Shown: positions 1-7,030, counted from the first letter of the stretch. The stretch is DNA of 10,497 bases from Actinomycetota bacterium (GCA_947475125.1 CANJMX010000040.1:1-10497); one strand, 5' to 3'. Numbers and translations: made by a program. Notes: generated by a model from the sequence alone, not told the origin.

Positions 1-244
1 CGTGCGTGGTCACCAGGCTGTTGAAGCCCACGACCTCGACGTTCCCAAGATGTTCGACGCTCTGACGCAAAAGGGCCTTTCGCTCCTCCGCGGTGAACAT
101 TGGCTGCTTTGTGTTCGATCCCTCGGCGACGGACACCACAACCCGATCAAACAGGCGCGCTGCCCGCTCGATCACGTCGAGGTGGCCGTACGTGACCGGG
201 TCATATGTTCCCGGACACACGGCGATTCGCCCTCCGGTGCTCAT
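1..244 (-). CDS. coaD: Phosphopantetheine adenylyltransferase (partial, N-terminal 81 codons)
   Basis: CoaD transfers AMP from ATP to 4'-phosphopantetheine, the penultimate step of coenzyme A synthesis, in the cytosol. The visible 81 residues begin MSTGGRIAVCPGTYDPVTYG and include the nucleotidyltransferase signature: the P-loop-like PGTYDP at residues 11-16 and the (H/T)xGH motif TYGH at 18-21. Further on come IERAARLFDRVVV and the F-T-x-E-E-R-x-x-L-L helix typical of CoaD. The remaining half lies beyond the left edge. The ATG at 244 overlaps the rsmD stop as ATGA, and GGGAG (252-256, minus strand) sits 7 nt upstream as a good ribosome binding site. It is the last visible gene of the recG-rsmD-coaD operon, an order also found in many actinobacteria. 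The family call is very secure; only the truncation limits it. Confidence 0.96.
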   Translation of the reverse strand, partial: MSTGGRIAVCPGTYDPVTYGHLDVIERAARLFDRVVVSVAEGSNTKQPMFTAEERKALLRQSVEHLGNVEVVGFNSLVTTH

Positions 245-810
245 GTTCCTGCTCCCGCAGTCCACATCACGGTGATCTCCGTACCGCCGTAGCGGCGGGT
301 TGTCTGCTCAGGGACCCCGATACCGGGGATGCCGTCGGCCCCCATCATCGCACCACGGGCGTGTTCGAGGACCACCACACCGCCCGGGGCGAGCACCTGA
401 GCGATGGCTGGCCCGAGGTCGGGGAGGATCTCGGGAAGCAGGTCATAGGGCGGGTCAACGAGCACAAGATCGAACAGCGAACCGGCACCGGCCTCAGCGC
501 GCAGGGCCTCGCGCCACCCACGCGGCACCACTCGCAGGCGATCGCCAAGGGCCAGCGCTTCGGCATTGGCACGGATGGTGCGCACCGCATTACGGTCGCG
601 CTCCACAGCCACGGCCAATGCTGCTCCCCGCGAGATCGCCTCAATGCCGAGGGCACCGCTGCCGGCGAAAACGTCAAGGACCTGAGCGCCGTCAAGCGGC
701 CCCAGAATGGAGAAGAGCGATTCGCGTACGCGGTCGGAGGTTGGACGTGTGTCCGTTCCCGACGGGGCCACCAGGCGCCGCCCCCCGAACTCGCCGGCCA
801 CCACGCGCAT
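241..810 (-). CDS. rsmD: 16S rRNA (guanine-966-N2) methyltransferase RsmD
   Basis: RsmD is an S-adenosylmethionine-dependent methyltransferase that modifies N2 of G966 in 16S rRNA during small-subunit assembly. The 189-residue protein has the family start MRVVAGEFGGRRL and the TRPTSDRVRESLF segment (residues 21-33). The SAM-binding motif I is DVFAGSGALGIEA (46-58), the acidic end of the next strand is VERD (69-72), and the catalytic DPPY tetrad is at 119-122. The length is the usual one. The ATG at 810 shares one base with the recG stop (TGATG), and the rsmD stop overlaps the coaD start (ATGA), so the three genes are probably translationally coupled. Nothing is missing or odd. A longer antisense frame over the same DNA is a GC-skew shadow. 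Confidence 0.97.
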   Translation of the reverse strand: MRVVAGEFGGRRLVAPSGTDTRPTSDRVRESLFSILGPLDGAQVLDVFAGSGALGIEAISRGAALAVAVERDRNAVRTIRANAEALALGDRLRVVPRGWREALRAEAGAGSLFDLVLVDPPYDLLPEILPDLGPAIAQVLAPGGVVVLEHARGAMMGADGIPGIGVPEQTTRRYGGTEITVMWTAGAGT

Positions 811-2966
811 CAGGCGTCCAGCAATCTGGGCAGATCGGGAAACGCCCGGCGAACGGCGTCGGCAAGAAGCACGTGCTCGGGCTCCTCAAGGTGGGGGTCG
901 CGGCGCAGGGTGGCCCGCGCCACCTGACGCGCCTGGGCAAGCGTGCGGCGGTCGCGCGACAGCCGCGCGAAGCGCAGGTCGGTGGGCCCCGACTGCCTGA
1001 GGCCCAGAATGCTGCCCTCGCCACGGATCTCCAGATCGATGTCGGCAAGGCGGAACCCATCGTTGGTCTGCACCAGGGCTTCGAGCCTGCGCATCCCCTC
1101 CTCCCCTCCCGGCTCGGCAAATATCAGGCATGTGCCCGCATGCTCGCCGCGCCCCACACGCCCACGCAGCTGATGCAGTTGCGCCAGCCCGAACCGGTCG
1201 GCGTCCTCAATGAGCATGACCGTCGCGTTGGGAACATCAATGCCCACCTCCACCACGGTGGTGGCCACCAGAATGTCGGTTTCGCCCGCCGCAAATGCCG
1301 CCATCGCCGCGCGGCGCTCGTCGGGTCGCTGGGCGCCGTGGGCGAGCCCCACCCTGAACGCGGCGAATGGGCCCTGGCGCAGGCGCGTGAACTCGGCAAC
1401 TGCCGACCGCGCCGCGATGCCTGACTCGCCGTCCTCCACAAGCGGGCAGATGACGTAGGCCTGACGACCTCGTCGCAGTTCGGCACGCACGTCGTCATAC
1501 GCCATCTCGCGCTCGGCGTCGCGTACCCACCGGGTGGCGATCTCGCTGCGCCCCGGAGGGCGGCCGCGTATCGCCGACACCCGCAGATCACCGTAGGCCG
1601 TGAGGGCAAGCGTGCGGGGGATGGGCGTGGCGGTCATGTACAGCAGGTGGGCCGCCATGCCGTCGTCACCCGCCTGCTCGGCCAATGCCTGACGCTGCTC
1701 AACGCCAAAGCGGTGCTGCTCGTCAACCACCACCAGCCCCAGGCGATCGAACGTGACGCCGCCGACAAGGAGCGCCTGAGTGCCCACAACCACACGGGCG
1801 GTCCCGGTTGCCACGGCCATCTCGCGTCGCTCGCGCTCGGCTTTCGGCACGTTGCCGGTAATGAGCACCGGTTCTATTCCCGCCGGGGCGAGCAGGGAGT
1901 CGAGTGTGCGCAGGTGCTGCTCGGCGAGCGTCTCAGTGGGCACAAGGATGGCCGCCTGGGCACCGGCCTCCACGGCCTGCGCACATGCCAGCGCCGCCAC
2001 CACGGTCTTGCCCGCCCCAACTTCCCCCTGCAGCAGCCGGCGCATGGGCTGCGGGCGGCCGATGTCACGCGCCACCTCGCGCGCCACGCGTTCCTGCTCA
2101 CGCGTGAGCGTGAAGGGCAGGGCCGCCCTGATGATGCCTGTGATCTCGCCGGTCGCCGGAAGGGGCAGGGCGCGCCGGGCGGTCTCATCATGTCGGCGCA
2201 CGGCAATGAGGCCCATCTGCAATACGAGCAACTCCTCAAATGCGAGGCGTCGACGGGCCGAGCGCGGCTCCCGGGCGGTGCGCGGAAAGTGCAGGGCGGC
2301 GAGCGCATCGGCGCGGGTGCCCACCTTCACGCGTTCCCGCATCCATTGGGGCAGCACCTCAGGCGCCGACGACACATAGGGGCGGGCGGCGTCCACGAGC
2401 TCGCGAAGTCGCCTGGCCGGGAGCGCCTCGGTGGCTGGATACACCGGCACGAGCCCCTCGGTGTGCAGCCCTTCGGATGCCTGCGCGCCCAGCACCTCGT
2501 GCGCCTTGACGGTGATCTGACGGTTGGGACGAAGCTTCACCTGCCCGCGGATCATCAACTCATCGCCCGGCGCCAGCACTCCGGCCAGATATCCCTGGTT
2601 GAACCAGATGGCAGCAATGGACCCGGTGGCGTCATGCACCTTGGCGCGCACCATCTTGAGCCCACGTCGCCGGGTGGGGATGACGCTGATCGAATCGAGT
2701 ACCACCCGCACCGTGGCCTCCTCCCCGTCGGCCAACCCGCTCACCGGGCGCGCGCTGTCGTATGCGAGGTAGCGCGACGGCAGGTGCTCCAGGAGGTCGC
2801 CGAGGTCGTGCACGCCAATGGCGGCCGCACGATCAGCCGTCGCCTTACCCACTCCGGGAAGCGCCGTGAGCGGTGAATACCACCAGCGCATGCCGGGGCG
2901 ATGGGGTATCGCGGGTGCCTCGGCGTCTGCCCGACGACGCCCAAATGCATCGTCAGGCACGATCAC
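810..2966 (-). CDS. recG: ATP-dependent DNA helicase RecG
   Basis: RecG is a superfamily 2 double-stranded DNA translocase that regresses stalled replication forks and remodels branched DNA. The 718-residue protein contains, in order: an N-terminal helix-hairpin-helix-like stretch SPLTALPGVGKATADRAA (31-48); the OB-fold wedge domain (about 70-160, with WFNQGYL at 121-127); Walker A GEVGAGKT (314-321); the DEQH box (415-418); motif III TATPIPRT (445-452); and the late helicase motif QLRGRVGRG (599-607). A RecG-type C-terminal region follows (LEIRGEGSILGLRQSG at 645-660). The start is GTG at 2966, chosen because GGAG lies 7 nt upstream. An ATG at 2891 (residue 26) fits the usual RecG N-terminus but has no ribosome binding site. 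The gene is divergent from rpmB and overlaps rsmD by one base. The fold and function are secure; only the first 25 residues are uncertain. Confidence 0.97.
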   Translation of the reverse strand: MIVPDDAFGRRRADAEAPAIPHRPGMRWWYSPLTALPGVGKATADRAAAIGVHDLGDLLEHLPSRYLAYDSARPVSGLADGEEATVRVVLDSISVIPTRRRGLKMVRAKVHDATGSIAAIWFNQGYLAGVLAPGDELMIRGQVKLRPNRQITVKAHEVLGAQASEGLHTEGLVPVYPATEALPARRLRELVDAARPYVSSAPEVLPQWMRERVKVGTRADALAALHFPRTAREPRSARRRLAFEELLVLQMGLIAVRRHDETARRALPLPATGEITGIIRAALPFTLTREQERVAREVARDIGRPQPMRRLLQGEVGAGKTVVAALACAQAVEAGAQAAILVPTETLAEQHLRTLDSLLAPAGIEPVLITGNVPKAERERREMAVATGTARVVVGTQALLVGGVTFDRLGLVVVDEQHRFGVEQRQALAEQAGDDGMAAHLLYMTATPIPRTLALTAYGDLRVSAIRGRPPGRSEIATRWVRDAEREMAYDDVRAELRRGRQAYVICPLVEDGESGIAARSAVAEFTRLRQGPFAAFRVGLAHGAQRPDERRAAMAAFAAGETDILVATTVVEVGIDVPNATVMLIEDADRFGLAQLHQLRGRVGRGEHAGTCLIFAEPGGEEGMRRLEALVQTNDGFRLADIDLEIRGEGSILGLRQSGPTDLRFARLSRDRRTLAQARQVARATLRRDPHLEEPEHVLLADAVRRAFPDLPRLLDA

Positions 2967-2973
2967 GCTGGTA

Positions 2974-2977
2974 CTCC
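2974..2977 (-). promoter_or_regulatory. Ribosome binding site deciding the recG GTG start
   Basis: On the minus strand GGAG lies 7 nt before the GTG at 2966. The alternative ATG at 2891 is preceded by a C-rich stretch with no purine block, so this site favours the longer RecG form. Confidence 0.55.
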
Positions 2978-3005
2978 GGGCCGCGGTGTGGCATCGTGCC
3001 CGGGT

Positions 3006-3030
3006 CGCGGCGTCCGCCGCGCTCTTTCTT
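3006..3030 (+). promoter_or_regulatory. GC hairpin plus pyrimidine tract in the rpmB leader
   Basis: The 86-nt gap between the divergent recG and rpmB starts contains a perfect inverted repeat, CGCGGCG (3006-3012) and CGCCGCG (3015-3021), followed on the plus strand by CTCTTTCTT (3022-3030). The form resembles a weak intrinsic terminator or attenuator placed about 30 nt before rpmB. It could also be a protein-binding palindrome acting on both genes. No convincing -35/-10 pair was found in this gap for either direction. The structure is seen; the role is inference. Confidence 0.35.
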
Positions 3031-3052
3031 CAACACGAGGTAGTTGGTCGAC

Positions 3053-3253
3053 ATGGCGAAGGTCTGCAGCTCCTGCGGCAAGGGTCCCTCCTTCGGTAAC
3101 AACCGGAGCCACTCCATGCGTGCGACGCCCCGTCGCTTCAACCCGAACCTTCAGAAGGTGCGGATCATGGTCGGCGCCACGCCGACCCGCGCCTACGTCT
3201 GCACCCGCTGCCTGAAGGCCGGCAAGGTGCAGAAGGCCGTCTCCGGAACCTAG
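3053..3253 (+). CDS. rpmB: 50S ribosomal protein L28, zinc-binding (C+) form
   Basis: L28 is a small structural protein of the large ribosomal subunit. The 66-residue product begins MAKVCSSCGKGPSFGNNRSH, with the conserved SHS...RRFNPNLQKVRI core (residues 19-38). Two CxxC pairs, C5/C8 and C50/C53, form a probable zinc ribbon, so this is the Cys-containing paralogue type. ATG 3053 was chosen because L28 proteins start M-(A/S)-x-x-C; an in-frame TTG at 3044 would add only three residues. GAGG at 3037-3040 is a rather distant ribosome binding site (12 nt). The gene is divergent from recG and convergent with ribH, and its TAG stop lies in the same CTAG as the ribH stop. Many bacteria keep rpmB co-directional with a DAK/FakA-type kinase gene and recG; here it is inverted and that kinase gene is absent. 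Confidence 0.96.
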   Translation: MAKVCSSCGKGPSFGNNRSHSMRATPRRFNPNLQKVRIMVGATPTRAYVCTRCLKAGKVQKAVSGT

Positions 3254-3759
3254 GACCGGCCTGCCGCTCCCGGGCCACTCGCCCGAGCGGACGCCAATAG
3301 GTTGATCATCGCGACCGCCGCATCTGCGGCCTCGTCGCCCTTGTTCCCCTTGTCGCCACCCGCGCGGGCCTTTGCCTGCGCCATGGTGTCGCACGTGAGG
3401 ATGCCGAACGCGCACGGCACGCCGGTATCGAGCGACACCCGCATGAGGCCATGCGCTGTGGCATCGCACACATACTCGAAGTGGGCCGTCTCACCCCGGA
3501 TCACCGCACCCAGCGCCATGACGGCGTCGTAGCGACCGGTCACGGCCAGAGCCTGCGCAGCGGACGGCGCCTCGAACGCACCGGGGATCCAGTGCACATC
3601 CACGCGATCAGCAGTAACCCCACTCTCGGCGAGCCGGATGACGGCGCCGTCGAGGAGGCCCTCGGCGATTTCACGGTGAAAGCCCGCCACCACGGCCGCG
3701 ATGCGCACATCGGCATGGGCGATCTGCTCGGCGGGCGGGGCTGGATCAGTTCGTGCCAT
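3250..3759 (-). CDS. ribH: 6,7-dimethyl-8-ribityllumazine synthase (lumazine synthase)
   Basis: RibH condenses 5-amino-6-ribitylamino-uracil with 3,4-dihydroxy-2-butanone-4-phosphate to give lumazine, the penultimate step of riboflavin synthesis; the family forms pentamers or 60-mer shells. The 169-residue protein shows the substrate-loop region AGFHREIAEGLLDGA (25-39), the WIPGAFEAP segment (57-65), and LGAVIRGETAHFEYV (83-97) holding the general-base histidine H93. SLDTGVPCAFGILT (109-122) and the phosphate-binding R132 within RAGGDKGNKGDEAA (132-145) follow. The start is ATG 3759, which gives a normal family N-terminus. No ribosome binding site is visible upstream, so the mRNA may be leaderless or weakly initiated. 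The gene stands alone, with no ribBA, ribE or ribD nearby. The stop codon overlaps that of rpmB. Confidence 0.96.
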   Translation of the reverse strand: MARTDPAPPAEQIAHADVRIAAVVAGFHREIAEGLLDGAVIRLAESGVTADRVDVHWIPGAFEAPSAAQALAVTGRYDAVMALGAVIRGETAHFEYVCDATAHGLMRVSLDTGVPCAFGILTCDTMAQAKARAGGDKGNKGDEAADAAVAMINLLASARASGPGAAGRS

Positions 3760-3776
3760 GAGGCGGGAGGGTACGC

Positions 3777-3801
3777 GGCACCGCGGTCGCGCCGCCGTGC
3801 C
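3777..3801. promoter_or_regulatory. Inverted repeat between divergent ribH and hydrolase genes
   Basis: The 66-nt divergent gap holds a 10-bp inverted repeat with one mismatch (3777-3786 and 3792-3801, GGCACCGCGG against CCGCCGTGCC) around a 5-nt centre TCGCG. Its place between two divergent starts suits an operator or a leader hairpin for the hydrolase mRNA. In very GC-rich DNA it could also be chance. No riboswitch-like conserved core was seen before ribH. Confidence 0.3.
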
Positions 3802-3825
3802 GGAAGCATCTGCAACACTCGGGCG

Positions 3826-5679
3826 GTGATCCGTTCGCGCATCCCAAAGGTCACCATGGGCATATCTGTCGCCCTTCTGGCGACGCTGTGCCTGGCCGAG
3901 ACAGCCAGCGCGCAGTCGGTGCGCTTTGCCACCTGCACCGGTACCTCCCGGGTGGGCTGCGCCACGCTGTCGGTCCCCCTCGACCACGCCGACCCGTCAA
4001 AGGGTGAAATCCCCCTGCACGTTGAGCGCCGGCGCGCCAGAGGCACCCGGAGGGGCGTGGTGGTGATGCTCGCCGGTGGACCCGGCCAGACGGGGACCCC
4101 ACTTGATCCCGACGGCATCCTCCCGGCGGCGATCCCCGGTTGGGACTACGTGGTGCTCGACCAGCGCGGCACCGGCAACTCTGCGCTGCGATGCGCCGCC
4201 CTCGATGCCCCGCACGCCACCTTCTCGAATACCGAGATCGCCGCGTGCGCCGCCCAGGTTGGCCCCAATCGCGCCTTCTACACCAGCCGGGACTCCGTGC
4301 TCGACATCGAGAACCTGCGAGTGGCACTCGGCGTTCCGCGTATCGCGCTCGGCGGTGTGTCGTATGGCACCTACGTCGCGCAGTACTACGCCCAGGCCTT
4401 CCCCGATTCCGTGAGCCACCTCGTGCTCGACTCCGTGGTGGATCCGGCCACGATGAGTGGGCTTGCCCCGCAAACATGGGCAGCCGTCCCCGGCATGCTC
4501 ACCGCGCTATGCGCGAGGAATGCGTGCTCGGGTATCACCACCAACCCGGTCGGCGACGTGGCGCGAGTTGTTGCCGCCACAGCGAATGCCCCTCTGCGTG
4601 GGATGGGGACCACCGCCAGGGGCCGCATGGTGCGCGCGGAGATCGGCGGACCGGGGGCGCAGGGTGACCTGCCGGGCCTGCTGATGATGGGCGATCTCAG
4701 CCCCGGGATGCGGGCCCTGTATCCAGGTGCCATCCATGCGGCTGCCAGAGGAGATGCCGCCCCACTCTTCCGCCTCGCCGCTCTCGCAAATTCGGGCGGA
4801 TCTCCCCCCGTCACCGAAATCTCGAGTGCCCTGTTCTTCGCCACCGAGTGTGCCGATTCAACGCCCCCCTGGACCACGGCAGATCCGACCGGAGTGCGCA
4901 CGGCGTCGCTCGGCCAGGCCTTCGCGGATATGGGTGATGCAGCGGTGGCTCCGTTCTCAATCGCCAATGCCAGCGCAGCCTCATCTGCTGAGGCCTGCCT
5001 TGCATGGCCCGACGCGGCCACCGACCCCCTTTCGCCAGGACCACTCCCGGCGGTGCCCACGCTTCTCTTCGCGGGCGGTCAGGATCTGCGCACCCCCACC
5101 GCCAGCGCCCGGGCCGTTGCCGCCAGATCGCCTTCTGCATCCGTCGTGGTGGCACCCGGCTGGGGCCACGATCTGTCCGACAACCTTGATTGCGCCTCCA
5201 CCCAGGTGGCACGCCTGCTCTCCGAAAGGACCATCCAGACGGGTGCCTGCTCGCGCGTGACGGTCGCCATCAACATGCCCCCCTTCCCCGCCCCCGCTCC
5301 GACCATCGGTGCGCTGTCACCGATGGGTGCGAAGGGAAACCCCGGCCGCGTGGCCCACGCCGCGCGCTTCTCAATTCAGGATGGACTGCACTCGCTGAGC
5401 GCCGGCACCGACGCCGGGCTGGGAGGCATCCCCGGCGTGCGTGGTGGATTCATGCGTGTGTCGGGAATACTCGGTCAGACCGCCCGGTTTCAGAACTTCA
5501 GCGATACGGCGGGTGTACGGATCTCGGGCGCCATCGATGCCGTGGGGTCGCACTTCACGGGTCGCGTGACAGTTGACGGTCCGGGCTCGCTTGACGGCTA
5601 CCTTGATCTCGCCAAGGGCGGCGCGCGCGCCTACACCGGCGTGATCGGCGGCGTCGCGATCAACATCCCCCTCGGATAG
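3826..5679 (+). CDS. Secreted alpha/beta hydrolase, TAP-like (tripeptidyl aminopeptidase type), with extra C-terminal domain
   Basis: The 617-residue product is probably an extracytoplasmic serine hydrolase of the proline-iminopeptidase/TAP family, which releases short peptides from N-termini; the true substrate is unknown. A signal peptide covers residues 1-29 (RSRIPK basic region, GISVALLATLCLA core, ASA before Q30). The oxyanion-loop motif is AGGPGQTG (83-90), followed by DQRGTGNS (112-119). The nucleophile elbow GGVSYGT contains S179, and the TAP-like C-terminal lid has D420 (AGGQD) and H448 (PGWGHD) completing the triad. Ten cysteines in the mature part suggest disulfides. Residues about 480-617 are an added glycine-rich, beta-like domain. 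GTG 3826 was chosen because it supplies the basic signal-peptide region; ATG 3856 has a better ribosome binding site (AAAGG, 5 nt) but no positive charge. A frame open back to 3451 is the ribH antisense shadow. Confidence 0.88.
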   Translation: MIRSRIPKVTMGISVALLATLCLAETASAQSVRFATCTGTSRVGCATLSVPLDHADPSKGEIPLHVERRRARGTRRGVVVMLAGGPGQTGTPLDPDGILPAAIPGWDYVVLDQRGTGNSALRCAALDAPHATFSNTEIAACAAQVGPNRAFYTSRDSVLDIENLRVALGVPRIALGGVSYGTYVAQYYAQAFPDSVSHLVLDSVVDPATMSGLAPQTWAAVPGMLTALCARNACSGITTNPVGDVARVVAATANAPLRGMGTTARGRMVRAEIGGPGAQGDLPGLLMMGDLSPGMRALYPGAIHAAARGDAAPLFRLAALANSGGSPPVTEISSALFFATECADSTPPWTTADPTGVRTASLGQAFADMGDAAVAPFSIANASAASSAEACLAWPDAATDPLSPGPLPAVPTLLFAGGQDLRTPTASARAVAARSPSASVVVAPGWGHDLSDNLDCASTQVARLLSERTIQTGACSRVTVAINMPPFPAPAPTIGALSPMGAKGNPGRVAHAARFSIQDGLHSLSAGTDAGLGGIPGVRGGFMRVSGILGQTARFQNFSDTAGVRISGAIDAVGSHFTGRVTVDGPGSLDGYLDLAKGGARAYTGVIGGVAINIPLG

Positions 5680-5699
5680 TCACCAGTAGGCACCGCCTG

Positions 5700-5720
5700 C
5701 CGGGCGACATCGTCGCCCGG
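5700..5720 (+). terminator. GC-rich hairpin after the hydrolase gene, no U-tract
   Basis: A perfect 9-bp stem, CCGGGCGAC (5700-5708) and GTCGCCCGG (5712-5720), with an ATC loop, begins 20 nt after the hydrolase stop. There is no T-run on either strand, so it is either a U-less terminator or an mRNA 3'-end stabiliser. It lies between two convergent genes and could act on both transcripts. Confidence 0.5.
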
Positions 5721-5758
5721 GTCGAGTTGCGGGGCCAGCCCAAGCCCACTGCGAATGC

Positions 5759-5783
5759 CCGGGTGGCGACGCCACTCACCCGG
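5759..5783. terminator. Second inverted repeat in the convergent gap 5680-5898
   Basis: CCGGGTG (5759-5765) and CACCCGG (5777-5783) form a 7-bp stem with an 11-nt loop. A competing smaller stem GTGGC/GCCAC (5763-5767 and 5771-5775) overlaps it. The hairpin lies about 115 nt past the dctP stop on the minus strand. I see no gene in 5680-5898; its visible content is these hairpins. Confidence 0.28.
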
Positions 5784-5898
5784 CGCCCGGAGGGGCGGCA
5801 TGCAGCAGCAGCCCTTCTGAGCAGCCGCAGGGGGCACCAGCGCGTCATTCCCGCACGACCGGGATACGCGCTCCCCAGGGTGCGCTCGCGCCGCTCGA

Positions 5899-7008
5899 CT
5901 ACGGGGCGGTGCAACCCGCGGGAAATGGCTTGGGTGCGGGGGGCGTGATGGATGCCTTCAGGGCCTCGATCTGCTTGATGATGCTGCCGGTTGGCTGCTT
6001 GCGCGAGTACTCGTCGTACACGGGCTGGACGGCTGCGCGAAGCGCCGCGATCTGCGCGGGTGAGGCGACACCGAATTTGAGGCCCGCGGTACACAGGTCG
6101 CCAACCAGAGTGCTCGCGGGGTCGGTCAAGATGCCGAGGGAGTCGGATGCAAGATCCTTCGCGGCCGCGCGGATCCACTTCTCCTGATCATCGGTCAACC
6201 GGTTCCATGCTCGCGTGTTCATTGCCAGCACGGTGGGAAAGGGCCACAGATTGACATTGCCCGACATGCAGGTGAGCACCTCATACAGTTTCTGCGTATA
6301 CACCAGCCCCAGATTGGCCTCGATTGCGTGCACCACCTTCTGCTTCAGCCCCAGATAGACGTCGCTCAAGGGAAGCAGCACCGGCTTGGCGCCCAGCGCA
6401 AACAGGCTGGTGGTGAGGAGGGGCGATTCCACCGAGCGCACCTTCACTCCCCTGAAGTCGGACGGTGAGAGCAGGCACGATGAGGCGGAGGCCGGCTTGC
6501 GGATGCCCCCTTCGTGAATAGCAATCCCGGTGAGCTCGATTGCCTTCGTGCCCTTCAGCATCTGCGCGGCGATGGGGCTCGCGAGCACCGCACTCTCCAG
6601 GGCGTAGCTGTTCACGAGGAATGGCATTTGCAGGGCCTCAAACGAATCCACGCCTTCGAGTTCCCACACCGCTGCTGACACTGACCCGGCCGTGATGGTG
6701 CCATCCCGCATGTCGTTCAGAAGCTGGATGTCATCGCCACCGGCATACGTGGGAACCAGTTCAATACGGAGTCGGCCCGAAGAGACTGTGTCGACGCGAT
6801 CGGCAAACAGTTGAAGCGCCTTGCCGTACGGGTGCGTGGGTGAGGTGACATAGCCCACTTTGATGGTCTTTTCGGCGATATTGGCATCGGCGGCCGAGAC
6901 GTCGGTGGGTGCAGGGACGGCGCCAATGGCCGAACCCCACATCGCAACCCCGACGAGGATAAGGGCGACGAAGCCCGCGATAACCGCCCGCTGGATGGCC
7001 GGGGTCAT
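5899..7008 (-). CDS. TRAP-type C4-dicarboxylate-like solute-binding protein (DctP family)
   Basis: DctP-family proteins bind organic acids outside the membrane and normally hand them to a DctQ/DctM permease; the ligand here is unknown. The 369-residue product has an N-terminal hydrophobic segment (residues 7-30, a signal peptide or anchor). The DctP core follows: IKVGYVTSPTHPYGKALQLF (49-68), SGRLRIELVPTY (77-88), ALQMPFLVNSY (125-135), and the KVRSVESPL segment whose R191 matches the arginine that clamps the ligand carboxylate in this family. ALGAKPVLLPLSDVYLGL (204-221) and YTQKLYEVL (237-245) complete the pattern. ATG 7008 is preferred because AGGG (7017-7020, minus strand) lies 8 nt upstream; an in-frame ATG at 7047 would overlap the preceding gene by 17 nt. 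It is the last gene of a three-gene operon, 22 nt after the DUF4239 gene. No DctQ or DctM gene is visible. No lipobox is present, which is unusual for a Gram-positive binding protein. Confidence 0.88.
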   Translation of the reverse strand: MTPAIQRAVIAGFVALILVGVAMWGSAIGAVPAPTDVSAADANIAEKTIKVGYVTSPTHPYGKALQLFADRVDTVSSGRLRIELVPTYAGGDDIQLLNDMRDGTITAGSVSAAVWELEGVDSFEALQMPFLVNSYALESAVLASPIAAQMLKGTKAIELTGIAIHEGGIRKPASASSCLLSPSDFRGVKVRSVESPLLTTSLFALGAKPVLLPLSDVYLGLKQKVVHAIEANLGLVYTQKLYEVLTCMSGNVNLWPFPTVLAMNTRAWNRLTDDQEKWIRAAAKDLASDSLGILTDPASTLVGDLCTAGLKFGVASPAQIAALRAAVQPVYDEYSRKQPTGSIIKQIEALKASITPPAPKPFPAGCTAP

Positions 7009-7016
7009 GAGGGGCA

Positions 7017-7020
7017 CCCT
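7017..7020 (-). promoter_or_regulatory. Ribosome binding site deciding the dctP-like start
   Basis: AGGG on the minus strand lies 8 nt before ATG 7008, inside the 22-nt gap after the upstream gene. It supports this ATG over the in-frame ATG at 7047. Confidence 0.5.
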
Positions 7021-7030
7021 GCGAATGGGA

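Noticed and set aside
300..1424. Long plus-strand open frame of 374 codons opposite rsmD and recG
   Set aside because: It has no recognisable domain, is rich in Arg, Pro, Ala and His, and lies entirely antisense to two well-supported genes; this is a typical GC-skew shadow.
1647..2876. Plus-strand open frame of 409 codons opposite recG
   Set aside because: The composition is that of an antisense shadow (His, Gly and Arg rich), and the opposite strand carries all RecG helicase motifs.
3451..3825. Upstream extension of the hydrolase reading frame over ribH
   Set aside because: It runs antisense through the conserved RibH coding sequence and would bury the signal peptide internally, so the start was placed at 3826.
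3760..3825. FMN riboswitch before ribH
   Set aside because: The gap is only 66 nt and lacks the conserved FMN-element segments.
3760..3987. Upstream extension of the ribH frame on the minus strand
   Set aside because: The extra residues have no RibH homology and overlap the hydrolase signal peptide; ATG 3759 gives a normal-length lumazine synthase.
4386..5060. Minus-strand open frame of 224 codons inside the hydrolase gene
   Set aside because: It mirrors the hydrolase codons antisense, with no domain or ribosome binding site.
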